Shown here: in pieces, positions 15,997 to 25,073 of the stretch
Position numbering within the stretch: position 1 is the first letter of the stretch
Layout of the letters: each line of letters opens with the position of its first letter
Source of the DNA: Caballeronia choica
Lineage (GTDB): Bacteria > Pseudomonadota > Gammaproteobacteria > Burkholderiales > Burkholderiaceae
Direction: 5' to 3'
Assembly: GCF_001544535.1 (NCBI RefSeq)
Contig: NZ_FCON02000067.1
Span: forward strand, 1-40,920
Length of the DNA stretch: 40,920 nt
Made by a program: the position numbers and the translations under genes
The notes under the pieces: generated by a model
Database searches by the model: none
What the model was told of the DNA's origin: nothing
What the model saw: the letters and a program-made list of their open reading frames with translations, nothing else

Positions 15997-17040
15997 ATGG
16001 CTTATGAAGCAGCTTCCGAACGCTATTCGCAGATGGAATACCGCACCTGCGGCAAAAGCGGCCTGAAGTTGCCTGCGTTGTCGCTGGGGCTCTGGCACAA
16101 CTTCGGCGACACCACGCCGATTTCCACGCAGCGCGACATCCTGCGCACCGCTTTCGACCTGGGCATCACGCACTTCGACCTCGCGAACAACTATGGCCCG
16201 CCCTACGGCAGCGCGGAAACCAACTTCGGGCGGCTGTTCAAGGACGATTTCCGGCCGTATCGCGATGAACTGCTGATTTCGTCGAAGGCGGGCTGGGACA
16301 TGTGGCCGGGGCCGTATGGAACGGGCGGCGGCTCGCGCAAGTACGTGCTTGCGAGCCTCGACCAGAGCCTGAAGCGCATGGGCCTCGACTACGTCGATAT
16401 CTTCTACTCGCACCGCTTCGACGCCGACACGCCGCTCGAGGAAACCGCCGGCGCGCTCGCGACCGCCGTCCATTCGGGCAAGGCGCTGTATGTCGGCATT
16501 TCGTCGTATTCGCCGGGCAAGACGCGCGAAATGGCGAAGCTGCTCGCCGAACACAAAGTGCCGCTCCTGATCCACCAGCCGTCGTACAACATGCTCAACC
16601 GCTGGATCGAGCAAGAACTGCTCGATACGCTCGATGAAATCGGCGCGGGCAGCATCGCGTTCACGCCGCTCGCGCAGGGGCTTCTGACGGGCAAATACCT
16701 GAACGGCATTCCGCAGGATGCGCGCGTCAACAAGCCCGGCGGCGGTTCGCTGAAGGAAGAGCATCTGAGCGCGGCCAACATCGAGCACGTGAAGAAGCTC
16801 AACGAACTCGCCGGGCGGCGCGGCCAGAGCCTCGCGCAAATGGCGCTCGCGTGGGCCTTGCGCGGCGGGCGGGTGACGTCGGTGCTGATCGGCGCGAGCC
16901 GCCCCGAGCAAGTGGCCGAAAACGTCGGCGCGCTGAAGAATCTCGAATTTTCGAGCGAGGAACTCGCCGAAATCGACAAGCACGCGCAGGACGGCGGCGT
17001 CAATCTGTGGGAAAAGCCGTCGACGGACCAGCGCGTCTGA
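15997..17040 (+). CDS. Aldo/keto reductase, YghZ/MgrA type (L-glyceraldehyde 3-phosphate reductase-like)
   Basis: NADPH-dependent reductase of 347 residues with a TIM barrel. The catalytic tetrad is Asp61, Tyr66, Lys97 and His139 (FDLANNYGPP, SSKAG, YSHRFD). YGPPYGSAE and the loop MWPGPYGTGGGSRKY are typical of the AKR14/YghZ subgroup, which detoxifies L-glyceraldehyde 3-phosphate and methylglyoxal. A clear GAGGAA ribosome site lies 7 nt before the ATG. It diverges from the MscS gene. The exact substrate is not proven by sequence. Confidence 0.93.
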   Translation: MAYEAASERYSQMEYRTCGKSGLKLPALSLGLWHNFGDTTPISTQRDILRTAFDLGITHFDLANNYGPPYGSAETNFGRLFKDDFRPYRDELLISSKAGWDMWPGPYGTGGGSRKYVLASLDQSLKRMGLDYVDIFYSHRFDADTPLEETAGALATAVHSGKALYVGISSYSPGKTREMAKLLAEHKVPLLIHQPSYNMLNRWIEQELLDTLDEIGAGSIAFTPLAQGLLTGKYLNGIPQDARVNKPGGGSLKEEHLSAANIEHVKKLNELAGRRGQSLAQMALAWALRGGRVTSVLIGASRPEQVAENVGALKNLEFSSEELAEIDKHAQDGGVNLWEKPSTDQRV

Positions 17041-17482
17041 CGGTTTCCGGCGCGCGGCTGGCGGCCTGACGCCAGAAGGGACATTGCCCGGCGCGCGCGC
17101 TTTCGATTGCTATCATGCGGGCTCGGCGTGTTTTTCAGCGGGCCGGTCTGTCTTGCGGCGACGCTCGCCGCGACCGGACCCCAAGCGCCGCCGCGACGCA
17201 TTCCCCTTGCGTGCGCCCGCCGCTCACGAAGCGACGGCGCCGACTTGCCGCGCCGGCCATTCGACAATTTGCCGCGCCGCAACGTCAAAATGAGTGTCGC
17301 GTTAAAATAGCGGATTGCGCCGGGCTGCGCAGACGACCGCACTCGCTTCGCGAGAGGCGCTGTATTTGCATCGAAGTTGCGCGGGCCAGCCCACTCGTCA
17401 GACCTTTTCGCGCAGCGCATCGTTCCTGTCTGCCCCGGCCGCGTGCCGCTGACGCCACCGTTTTCGCACTATCCAAGAAGCC
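17041..17482. other. Intergenic region upstream of fpr
   Basis: About 440 nt with no convincing gene. A TAAAAT -10-like hexamer at about 17303-17308 (GCGTTAAAATAGCGG) would give fpr a leader of roughly 170 nt. Its -35 is poorly matched (near CGTCAA). No rho-independent terminator is seen after the aldo/keto reductase. Confidence 0.35.
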
Positions 17483-18253
17483 ATGAGCAACCTTAATCCT
17501 CAAACCGTCCTGAGCGTCCATCACTGGACCGATACGCTTTTCAGCTTCACCTGCACGCGCGATTCCGCGTTCCGCTTCGAAAACGGCCAGTTCACGATGG
17601 TCGGCCTCGAAGTCGACGGCAAGCCGCTCCTGCGCGCCTACAGCCTCGCGAGCGCCAACTACGAAGAGCATCTCGAATTCCTGAGCATCAAGGTTCAGGA
17701 CGGCCCGCTCACGTCGCGCCTGCAGCATCTGAAGGTTGGCGATCCGGTGCTGATCGGCAAGAAGCCGACCGGCACGCTCGTCGCCGACAACCTGCTGCCC
17801 GGCAAGACGCTGTGGCTGCTCTCCACCGGCACGGGGCTCGCGCCGTTCATGTCGATCATCAAGGACCCGGACGTCTACAACCGTTTCGACAAGATCGTGC
17901 TGACGCACACCTGCCGTTTCGTCGATGAACTCGCGTACAAGGACTTCATCACCGGGCATTTGCCGGAACACGAGCATCTGGGCGAGCTGATCCAGGAAAA
18001 GCTCGTGTACTACCCGACCGTCACGCGCGAGGAATTCGCGAACCGCGGCCGCATCACCGACCTGATCGAGACGAAGAAGCTCTTCGCCGATCTCGATGTC
18101 GCGCCGTTCTCGAAGGAAAACGACCGCGTCATGCTCTGCGGCAGCCCGCACATGCTGCGCGATACGCGCCAGTTGCTCGACGAAATGGGCTTCGAGGAAG
18201 GCAGCAACAACCATCCGGGGCATTACGTCGTGGAGAAGGCCTTCGTGGGCTGA
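17483..18253 (+). CDS. fpr: Ferredoxin/flavodoxin-NADP+ reductase
   Basis: FAD enzyme that passes electrons between NADPH and ferredoxin or flavodoxin; in other proteobacteria it serves Fe-S repair and oxidative stress. The 256-residue protein starts MSNLNPQTVLSVHHWTDTLF. The FAD motif RAYSLAS is at 51-57, and the NADP-binding stretch STGTGLAPF at 114-122. The C-terminus ends VEKAFVG, the short FPR-type tail that stacks on FAD. Length is typical of the bacterial Fpr class. A strong terminator follows. Confidence 0.95.
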   Translation: MSNLNPQTVLSVHHWTDTLFSFTCTRDSAFRFENGQFTMVGLEVDGKPLLRAYSLASANYEEHLEFLSIKVQDGPLTSRLQHLKVGDPVLIGKKPTGTLVADNLLPGKTLWLLSTGTGLAPFMSIIKDPDVYNRFDKIVLTHTCRFVDELAYKDFITGHLPEHEHLGELIQEKLVYYPTVTREEFANRGRITDLIETKKLFADLDVAPFSKENDRVMLCGSPHMLRDTRQLLDEMGFEEGSNNHPGHYVVEKAFVG

Positions 18254-18300
18254 TCGGATGGACCAAGTCGCGGCGATCGCGACGACGATCGCAGAATCGA

Positions 18301-18331
18301 AAAACCGGAGCCTCGTGCTCCGGTTTTTTTT
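18301..18331 (+). terminator. Rho-independent terminator of fpr
   Basis: AAAACCGGAGC (18301-18311) pairs with GCTCCGGTTTT (18317-18327) and runs into eight T. It lies about 48 nt after the fpr stop. Confidence 0.92.
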
Positions 18332-18390
18332 CGCGTGCCGCTTTTGCTTCCGATTTCCGCAGTTACAAATCTCCCCTAGCGTGACTTCTT

Positions 18391-18411
18391 GCGTAAGGGT
18401 TTTTCTTACGC
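18391..18411. promoter_or_regulatory. Dyad GCGTAAG-N7-CTTACGC upstream of the two-component operon
   Basis: A perfect 7-bp inverted repeat with a pyrimidine spacer (GGTTTTT), about 70 nt before an AT-rich stretch containing TATAAT (18480-18485). The spacing and symmetry suit a dimeric regulator such as a NarL-type response regulator, so it may be an autoregulatory site. No good -35 goes with the TATAAT. The 307 nt between the fpr terminator and the kinase gene hold no other gene. Confidence 0.4.
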
Positions 18412-18638
18412 GCGAAAGTGTCGCAAACTTGTGAAATAACATGAGGTTCTGGCTTGGAAGCCTTGTAGGGACATGGTTTTATAATATTTTTGAGATATGA
18501 TCCGCGAAAGTGGAGGGGGATCGCATCGGCAACCCGCCTGCCGTCCTTCCTGTTACAGAGTGTAAATTCGGTTACGTCGCGACGTCGGATTGCCGGATCG
18601 CGGCGCGACTCGACCGCGCTCCTTACGAGAAGAATGAG

Positions 18639-19520
18639 ATGAAGACGTCGACCGCTGCCGTACCGGATCAGAGTCTGCCGCCGCGCGCGGGGCTTGGAGT
18701 CCTGCAGCCGCCGGCGAGCGCGCCTTCCAACGAATCCGCGGGGGAACGCTCAGCGCTGTCCGCGTTGATGGACGCCAAGCTCGCCGCCGATCGCGAGATT
18801 CAGCGTCTTTCCGCCCGCGTGCATCAGTTGTCGGCGCAACTCGCCGCCGCCGATGAGCACGCGCGCCGCTCGCTCGCCCAGGATCTGCATGACGACGCCG
18901 GTTCCGCGCTGACCGCCGCGCGCTTCGCGCTCGCGCGGATCGAGACCTGGCTTCCCGGCGACGCGCCCGCGCCATGCGCCGAAGCGCTCGACATCGCCAG
19001 ACAGTCGCTCGATGCGGCGTGCGAGGCGAACCACCGGGCGGTCGCCGGCCTGCATGCGCCGAGCTTCGATGGCGGCGTGGGCCGCGCGCTCGCCGACTGG
19101 ACGGCGCGCTTCGCGGCGAGTACGTCACTGCGCGTGGCCTTCGCATGTTCCGCCGACGAGCGTCTCGCGCAGCTTCCTGACGCCACCGCGCTCGCCGTGT
19201 TCCGCGTGGCACAGGAAGCGTTGAACAACGTCGCACGCCACGCGCGGGCGACCGAAGTAGCCTTGAGCATCGATGCCGACGCGCGTTTCCTGACGCTCGT
19301 CGTGACCGACGACGGCATCGGCATGACGGGCGCCGCGCGTGCGAAACGCGGGCGCTTCGGCTTGTCCGGCATGCGCGCGCGCTGCGACGCGCTCGGCGGC
19401 AGCTTGCGCGTCACCACGGCAAAGGCGGGCGGAACGGCCGTGCGCGCGCGTTTCCCGTTGACGACTTCGCCCGGCGCCGTGTCGGCTCTGCGGCCGGCGT
19501 TGCGTGCGCTCAACTCGTGA
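18639..19520 (+). CDS. Soluble HisKA_3-type sensor histidine kinase
   Basis: NarX/DegS-class kinase of 293 residues. The start MKTSTAAVPDQSL at 18639 has ACGAGAAGAA upstream; an earlier in-frame codon at 18510 lacks support. There is no membrane segment and no recognisable sensor domain, only a Pro/Ala-rich N-terminus, a coiled coil at about 45-80 and then the dimerisation helix with phosphoacceptor His84 (QDLHDDAGSAL). The ATPase domain has the N-box (EALNNVARHA, 193-202), DDGIG (224-228) and GLSGM (241-245). It is followed 10 nt later by its response regulator. The signal is unknown; it may read a cytoplasmic cue or a protein partner. Confidence 0.9.
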   Translation: MKTSTAAVPDQSLPPRAGLGVLQPPASAPSNESAGERSALSALMDAKLAADREIQRLSARVHQLSAQLAAADEHARRSLAQDLHDDAGSALTAARFALARIETWLPGDAPAPCAEALDIARQSLDAACEANHRAVAGLHAPSFDGGVGRALADWTARFAASTSLRVAFACSADERLAQLPDATALAVFRVAQEALNNVARHARATEVALSIDADARFLTLVVTDDGIGMTGAARAKRGRFGLSGMRARCDALGGSLRVTTAKAGGTAVRARFPLTTSPGAVSALRPALRALNS

Positions 19521-19530
19521 GGGCCTTGTC

Positions 19531-20187
19531 TTGACACTCAGGATCCTGCTCGCCGACGACCACGCGATCGTCCGCCGCGGTGTCTCGCAACTGCTGTTGG
19601 AGCGCGGCATTGCATCCGAGGTGCTGGAAGCCGAGACCGGCGCGCAGGCGCTCAGCCTTGCCGGCCAGTGCCCGCTGGACGTCGTGCTGCTCGACATTTC
19701 GCTGCCGGACGTCAACGGCGTCGATGTGCTGAAGCGCCTGAAACGGCAGACGCCGCGCCTGCCGGTCCTGATGTTCTCGATGTATCGCGAGGACCAGTTC
19801 GCCGTGCGCGCGCTGAAGGCGGGCGCGGCGGGCTATCTCTCGAAGTCCGCCGATCCCGCCGTGATGATCGGCGCGATCCAGCAGGTCGCGGCCGGCCGCA
19901 AGTACGTGAGTCCGGCGATGGCCGAGGCGCTGGCGGCGTACGTGTCGCTGGATTCGGAGCAATTGCCGCACGAAAAGCTCTCGGACCGGGAGTATCAGAC
20001 GCTCTGCATGCTCGCGTCTGGCAAGCGCCTGACGGATATCGCCAACGCGCTGTCGCTGTCGGTGAAGACGGTGAGCGTGTACCGGTCCCGGCTGCTCGAA
20101 AAGATGAAACTCGCCAATAACGCCGAACTGACGTTTTACGTGATGAGCAACCGGCTCATCGACATGAATCCGGCCGTGGCCGGTTGA
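19531..20187 (+). CDS. NarL/FixJ-family response regulator
   Basis: Transcription factor of 218 residues. I chose the TTG at 19531 (MTLRILLADDHAIVRRG) because GAGGG lies 7 nt before it and the receiver domain then begins at its usual point; a GTG at 19504 is possible. The receiver keeps Asp9-Asp10, phosphoacceptor Asp55 (VVLLDISLPD) and the conserved Lys in GYLSKSAD. The C-terminal LuxR-type HTH reads LSDREYQTLCMLASGKRLTD and then LSVKTVSVYRSRLLEKM. It is translationally close to the kinase gene and certainly its partner. Targets are unknown; the dyad at 18391-18411 and the next permease gene are candidates. Confidence 0.93.
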   Translation: MTLRILLADDHAIVRRGVSQLLLERGIASEVLEAETGAQALSLAGQCPLDVVLLDISLPDVNGVDVLKRLKRQTPRLPVLMFSMYREDQFAVRALKAGAAGYLSKSADPAVMIGAIQQVAAGRKYVSPAMAEALAAYVSLDSEQLPHEKLSDREYQTLCMLASGKRLTDIANALSLSVKTVSVYRSRLLEKMKLANNAELTFYVMSNRLIDMNPAVAG

Positions 20188-20419
20188 ATCCTGCACCATT
20201 CGCGTGCATTAGTGCATCTGTCCTCGCGCGCGGCGCGTTGGGAGTCGTTTTAACGCATTGGCTGCGATTGGCGAAATGTCGTAACCGCAAAAGCCGCCAA
20301 ATGCGCAAACGAGACTTATCTCAATAATTGGGTATCAGCAAGTTCAGTGATCTGGCTCCGATAAAATCGCGGGTTTCCCGAAACCGGCGCGCGCCGCGCG
20401 CTTGAAAGGAGACCCGCCC

Positions 20420-21820
20420 ATGTCGCTGTTCCGCAAGAAAAACATCGAGCACATGCTCGCCGGTGCGCATCGCACCGGGCTCAAGAAAACGCTCGGCGCC
20501 GTCGATCTCACGTTTCTCGGCATCGGCGCGATCATCGGCACGGGCATTTTCGTGCTGACCGGAACCGGCGCCGTGCAGGCTGGCCCGGCGCTGATGGTGG
20601 CGTTCATCGTCGCGGCGATCGCGTGCTGCTTCGCGGCGCTCGCCTATGCCGAGTTTTCCTCGACCATTCCCGTCACCGGTTCGATCTACACCTATTCCTA
20701 CGCGACGCTCGGTGAACTGGCCGCATGGATCATCGGCTGGGACCTGATGCTCGAATACGGGCTCGCGACGTCGGCGGTATCGGTTGGCTGGTCGGGATAT
20801 CTCCAGTCGCTGCTGTCGGGCTTCGGCATTTCGCTGCCGATCGCATTGACCGCCGCGCCGGGCGCGCTGCCCGGCCACGCGACGTTCTTCAACCTGCCCG
20901 CGTTCCTCGTGATGATGGCGATCACGGCGTTGCTCTCGATCGGCGTGAAGGAATCGACGCGCGTGAACAATGTAATGGTCGCGATCAAGGTGATCGTCGT
21001 GCTGCTCGTGATCGGGGTCGGCGTGTTCCACGTCACGCCGGCGAACTGGCATCCGTTCATGCCGAACGGCTGGTCCGGCGTGTTCGGTGCGGCCGCCGTG
21101 ATGTTCGTCGCGTTCATCGGCTTCGATTCGGTGTCGTCGGCGGCGGAGGAGGTGAAGAACCCGAAGCGCGATCTGCCGATCGGCATCATCTCGTCGCTCG
21201 CGGTGTGCGCCGTGCTGTATGTCGCGGTGGCGGCGGTCGTCACCGGCATCGTGCCTTCCGCGCAATTCGCTAACATCTCGCATCCGGTTTCGTACGCGCT
21301 GCAGGTGGCGGGGCAGAACTGGGTCGCGGGTTTCATCGATCTTGGTGCCGTGCTCGGCATGCTGACCGTGATCCTCGTGATGAGCTACGGCCAGACGCGC
21401 GTGATCTACGCGATGTCGCGCGACGGCCTCTTGCCCGCGCGGTTCTCGAAGCTGCATCCGCGCTTCGCGACGCCGTTCTTCACGACGTGGCTCGTCGGCA
21501 TCTTCTTCGGGCTGATCGGCGCGCTGGTGCCGCTGAACGTGCTGGCCGAACTGATCAACATCGGCACGCTGGCGGCGTTCTGCATGGTGTCGATCGCGGT
21601 GCTGATCCTGCGCCGCACGCATCCCGGACTGCCCCGCGCATTCCGCTGCCCGGGCGTGCCGGTCGTGCCGGTGCTGGCGGTGGCTTCGTGTCTCTTTCTG
21701 ATGATCAATCTTCAGGCGATGACATGGATCGCGTTCGTCGTATGGCTCGTGATCGGGCTGGTCATCTACTTCGGTTATGCGCGCGGGAACTCCAATCTGG
21801 GTCGCGGCATTCGCAACTGA
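20420..21820 (+). CDS. APC-family amino acid permease (YfnA/CAT type)
   Basis: Inner-membrane transporter of 466 residues with about 12 hydrophobic helices. The start MSLFRKKNIEHML has AAGGAGA 8 nt upstream. TM1 carries the unwound-helix motif GIGAIIGTGIFVLTG, the substrate-site signature of APC transporters. FIGFDSVSSAAEEVKNPKRD is typical of the cationic/bulky amino acid subgroup, where TM6 meets the following loop. The charged amphipathic N-terminus (FRKKNIEHMLAGAHRTGLKK) matches YfnA-like proteins. The substrate cannot be fixed. It has its own terminator. Confidence 0.93.
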   Translation: MSLFRKKNIEHMLAGAHRTGLKKTLGAVDLTFLGIGAIIGTGIFVLTGTGAVQAGPALMVAFIVAAIACCFAALAYAEFSSTIPVTGSIYTYSYATLGELAAWIIGWDLMLEYGLATSAVSVGWSGYLQSLLSGFGISLPIALTAAPGALPGHATFFNLPAFLVMMAITALLSIGVKESTRVNNVMVAIKVIVVLLVIGVGVFHVTPANWHPFMPNGWSGVFGAAAVMFVAFIGFDSVSSAAEEVKNPKRDLPIGIISSLAVCAVLYVAVAAVVTGIVPSAQFANISHPVSYALQVAGQNWVAGFIDLGAVLGMLTVILVMSYGQTRVIYAMSRDGLLPARFSKLHPRFATPFFTTWLVGIFFGLIGALVPLNVLAELINIGTLAAFCMVSIAVLILRRTHPGLPRAFRCPGVPVVPVLAVASCLFLMINLQAMTWIAFVVWLVIGLVIYFGYARGNSNLGRGIRN

Positions 21821-21843
21821 CGCCGGGGGTTTCTTGATACGCA

Positions 21844-21873
21844 AAGCGCCGCCTTCAAGGGCGGCGTTTTGCT
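21844..21873 (+). terminator. Rho-independent terminator of the amino acid permease
   Basis: Stem GCGCCGCC / GGGCGGCG around a short TTCAA loop, followed by TTTTGCTTT, about 25 nt after the permease stop. Confidence 0.8.
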
Positions 21874-22122
21874 TTCGACGGCACGCGTGTCCAACGAAAT
21901 CAATACAGCGAAGCATCCGCGCATTGCTGCGAAGCAGCGTAACGGCCCGCATTTCCAGGCCGATAGCGACTGTTGCGGATTTGTGTTTTACTCGTCGCGA
22001 TAACAACGAATACGCGAATTACCAGCCGGACGCTCACAGCGGCAGCAAGGCAGGTGCAGGACGCAGATCGTGAGTGTGCGCTATGGGTTGGCCGGCTGGT
22101 CCATCCCCAAGGAGACACTGTA

Positions 22123-22599
22123 ATGACGCTCAGCATCAGTCTGACGGTCAACGGCAAACCCGTGACCGCCGACGTCGAACCTCACATCCTGCTCGTCCAG
22201 TTCCTGCGCGATGAACTGAGGCTTACCGGCACGCACGTCGGCTGCGACACCGCGCAGTGCGGCGCGTGCACGGTCCATCTCGATGGCCGCGCGATCAAGT
22301 CGTGCAACATCCTGGCCGCGCAGGCGGACGGCGCCGCAGTCACGACGATCGAAGGCATGACGAAGGACGGCGCGCTCCATCCGATGCAGGCGGCGTTCAA
22401 GGACTGCCACGGGCTGCAATGCGGCTTCTGCACGCCGGGGATGGTGATGAGCGCGAGCGCGCTCGCCGAGCAAAGCCCCGAGCTCACCGAAGAAGAAGTC
22501 CGTGAACAACTCGACGGCAATCTGTGCCGCTGTACTGGCTATCACAACATCGTGAAAGCGGTCCTGCAGGGCGCGCAGGCAATGAAGGCGGGCGGCTGA
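22123..22599 (+). CDS. Molybdenum hydroxylase, 2Fe-2S small subunit (CoxS-like)
   Basis: Electron-transfer subunit of a xanthine-oxidase-family enzyme, 158 residues. The start MTLSISLTVNGKPV follows AAGGAGAC. The plant-type 2Fe-2S cluster uses Cys41, Cys46, Cys49 and Cys61 (VGCDTAQCGACTVH). The second cluster uses Cys100, Cys103, Cys135 and Cys137 (LQCGFCTPGM, LCRCTGYHNI). All eight ligands are present. It is the first gene of a seven-gene cluster in the order S-L-M-D-E-G-XdhC. About 250 nt separate it from the permease terminator; that stretch holds small hairpins (GCTGC-GAA-GCAGC near 21930) but no clear promoter or known riboswitch. Confidence 0.95.
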   Translation: MTLSISLTVNGKPVTADVEPHILLVQFLRDELRLTGTHVGCDTAQCGACTVHLDGRAIKSCNILAAQADGAAVTTIEGMTKDGALHPMQAAFKDCHGLQCGFCTPGMVMSASALAEQSPELTEEEVREQLDGNLCRCTGYHNIVKAVLQGAQAMKAGG

Positions 22600-22666
22600 C
22601 ATACGCCGCCGCCGTGTCATTCCCTGAATTCATTTCTATGAATCGCGCCTAAAAGAGGAGACCGCG

Positions 22667-25063
22667 ATGAATGCCCCTGAACAGCAGCACATGATCGGCG
22701 CCGCCGTGAAACGCAAGGAAGACTATCGCTTCCTGACGGGCGCGGGCCAGTACACCGACGACGTCGTTCTTCCGCAGCAAAGCCATGGCGTGTTCCTGCG
22801 CTCGCCGCACGCGCACGCGAAAATTCGCAGCATCGATATCGCCGCGGCGAAGCAGTCGCCCGGCGTCATCGCCATCTTCACGGGCGCCGATCTCGCGGCC
22901 GAGAACATCGGCGGATTGCCTTGCGGCTGGTTGATCCACAGCACCGACGGCAAGCCGATGAACGAGCCGCCGCATCCCGTCATCGCGCATGAGAAGGTGC
23001 GGCATGTCGGCGATCAGGTGGCGCTCGTGGTCGCCGAGTCGATCAAGGAAGCGAAGGACGCGCTCGAACTGATCGACGTCGACTACGATGTGCTGCCGGC
23101 CGTGGTCGATACGGCGAGCGCATCGGACCCCGGCAAGCCGCTCGTGCACGATGGCGTCGCCGACAACATCTGCTACAACTGGGGCCACGGCGACAAGGCC
23201 AAGACCGAGGCCGCGTTCGCGCAAGCCGCGCACGTCACGACGCTCGACATCGTGAACCAGCGCCTCATCCCGAACGCGATCGAGCCGCGCGCGGTGAACG
23301 CGAGCTATTCGAAGCACGACGAGAGCTACACGGTCTACGTGGCGAACCAGAATCCGCACGTCGAGCGCTTGTTGATGGCGGCGTTCGTGCTGTCCTTGCC
23401 GGAGTCGAAGCTGCGGATCATCGCGCCGGATGTCGGCGGCGGCTTCGGCTCGAAGATTTTCCTGTATGCGGAAGACGTGGCGCTCACCTGGGCATCGAAG
23501 AAGGTCGGGCGTCCCATCAAGTGGGCGGCGGAGCGCTCGGAAGCGTTCCTGACCGACGCCCACGGCCGCGATCATGTGACGAAAGCCGAACTCGCGCTGG
23601 ACCGCGACGGCAAGTTCCTCGCGATGCGCGTCCACACGACCGCGAACATGGGCGCGTACTTGTCGACGTTCGCGTCGTCGGTGCCGACCATCCTCTACGC
23701 GACGCTTCTCGCCGGCCAGTACGCGACGCCCGCGATCTACGCCGAAGTGAAGGCGGTGTTCACGAACACGGTGCCCGTCGATGCCTATCGCGGCGCGGGT
23801 CGTCCTGAAGCGACCTTCGTCGTCGAGCGGCTGGTCGAAACGGCGGCGCGCGAGATGAACATCGATCCGGTGGAGATCCGCCGGCGCAATTTCATCCGCG
23901 AGTTTCCGTACGCGACGCCGGTCGGCCTGACCTACGACACCGGCGACTACGAAGCGTGTCTCTCCCGCGCGCTGGAAATCGCCGACGTGAAAGGCTTCCC
24001 CGCCCGTCGCGATGAAGCGAAGAAGCAGGGCAAGCTGCGCGGGCTCGGCTATTCCTGCTACATCGAAGCGTGCGGACTCGCGCCGTCGAACATCGCGGGT
24101 GCGCTCGGCGCGCGTGCGGGCCTCTTCGAAGCGGGCGAGGTGCGCGTGCATCCGACCGGCTCCGTCACCGTGTTCACCGGCTCGCACAGCCACGGCCAGG
24201 GGCACGAGACGACCTTCGCGCAAGTGGTCGCGGACCGGCTCGGCGTATCGATCGACAATGTCGAGATCATTCACGGCGACACCGGCCGCATTCCGTTCGG
24301 CATGGGCACGTATGGATCGCGCTCGATCGCGGTCGGCGGCTCGGCGCTGATGAAGGCGCTCGACAAGATCGAGGCCAAGGCCAAGAAGATCGCCGCGCAC
24401 TTGCTGGAGGCGTCGGCGGAGGACATCGAGTTCAAGGACGGCATCTTCCGCGTCGCCGGCACGGACCGCACGAAGACCTTCGTCGACGTGTCGCTCGCCG
24501 CGTATGTGCCGCACAACTTCCCGCTGGAGACGCTCGAACCCGGCCTCAACGAAAACGCGTTCTACGATCCGACCAACTTCACGTATCCGTCGGGCGCGTA
24601 TATCTGCGAAGTCGAAGTCGATCAGGACACGGGCGAGACGCGCATCCAGAAATTCACCGCCGTCGACGATTTCGGCAACGTGATCAATCCGATGATCGTC
24701 GAAGGCCAGGTGCATGGCGGACTTGGGCAAGGCATCGGACAGGCGATGCTCGAGCGCTGCGTCTACGACAACGACAGCGGCCAGTTGCTGTCCGGCTCGT
24801 TCATGGATTACGCGATGCCGCACGCAATCGACCTGCCGAATTTCACCGTCGAGACGGCGAAGGGCACGCCGTGCACGCACAATCCGCTCGGCGTGAAGGG
24901 TTGCGGCGAGGCCGGCGCGATCGGTTCGCCGCCGGCCGTCATCAACGCGATCATCGATGCGCTCGCGCCGCTCGGCGTGAAGGACTTGCAGATGCCCGCG
25001 ACGCCGCATCGCGTGTGGTCGGCGATGCATGCCGCTGCTGCTTCTTCCAACGCCAAAGCCTGA
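22667..25063 (+). CDS. Molybdenum hydroxylase large subunit (form II CoxL-like), molybdopterin-binding
   Basis: Catalytic subunit of 798 residues, preceded by AGAGGAGA. Family landmarks are GGGFGSK (about 257-263), an RGAGRPEA-type active-site loop and the catalytic glutamate Glu748 ([14 protein letters not shown]). The loop at 373-379 reads AYRGAGR. True CO dehydrogenases (form I) carry AYxCSFR with the Cys that binds copper; that Cys is absent. This is therefore the form II type, whose members mostly oxidise aldehydes or N-heterocycles or have no known substrate. It would work as a dimer of LMS trimers in the cytoplasm, using the cytosine dinucleotide form of the cofactor if like CODH. Annotation as CO dehydrogenase would be misleading. 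Confidence 0.95.
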   Translation: MNAPEQQHMIGAAVKRKEDYRFLTGAGQYTDDVVLPQQSHGVFLRSPHAHAKIRSIDIAAAKQSPGVIAIFTGADLAAENIGGLPCGWLIHSTDGKPMNEPPHPVIAHEKVRHVGDQVALVVAESIKEAKDALELIDVDYDVLPAVVDTASASDPGKPLVHDGVADNICYNWGHGDKAKTEAAFAQAAHVTTLDIVNQRLIPNAIEPRAVNASYSKHDESYTVYVANQNPHVERLLMAAFVLSLPESKLRIIAPDVGGGFGSKIFLYAEDVALTWASKKVGRPIKWAAERSEAFLTDAHGRDHVTKAELALDRDGKFLAMRVHTTANMGAYLSTFASSVPTILYATLLAGQYATPAIYAEVKAVFTNTVPVDAYRGAGRPEATFVVERLVETAAREMNIDPVEIRRRNFIREFPYATPVGLTYDTGDYEACLSRALEIADVKGFPARRDEAKKQGKLRGLGYSCYIEACGLAPSNIAGALGARAGLFEAGEVRVHPTGSVTVFTGSHSHGQGHETTFAQVVADRLGVSIDNVEIIHGDTGRIPFGMGTYGSRSIAVGGSALMKALDKIEAKAKKIAAHLLEASAEDIEFKDGIFRVAGTDRTKTFVDVSLAAYVPHNFPLETLEPGLNENAFYDPTNFTYPSGAYICEVEVDQDTGETRIQKFTAVDDFGNVINPMIVEGQVHGGLGQGIGQAMLERCVYDNDSGQLLSGSFMDYAMPHAIDLPNFTVETAKGTPCTHNPLGVKGCGEAGAIGSPPAVINAIIDALAPLGVKDLQMPATPHRVWSAMHAAAASSNAKA

Positions 25064-25073
25064 GGAGTTCGAC

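Noticed and set aside
20321-22006. 561-residue minus-strand frame across the amino acid permease
   Set aside because: Antisense shadow of a clear 12-helix permease; composition is dominated by Arg, His and Asp with no domain.
21875-22122. Molybdenum-cofactor riboswitch upstream of the Mo hydroxylase operon
   Set aside because: Only small isolated hairpins are visible; no arrangement resembling the Moco RNA could be built by eye.
22667-25063. Annotation as aerobic CO dehydrogenase large subunit
   Set aside because: The active-site loop is AYRGAGR and lacks the copper-binding Cys of AYxCSFR, so only the fold and not the CO activity is supported.
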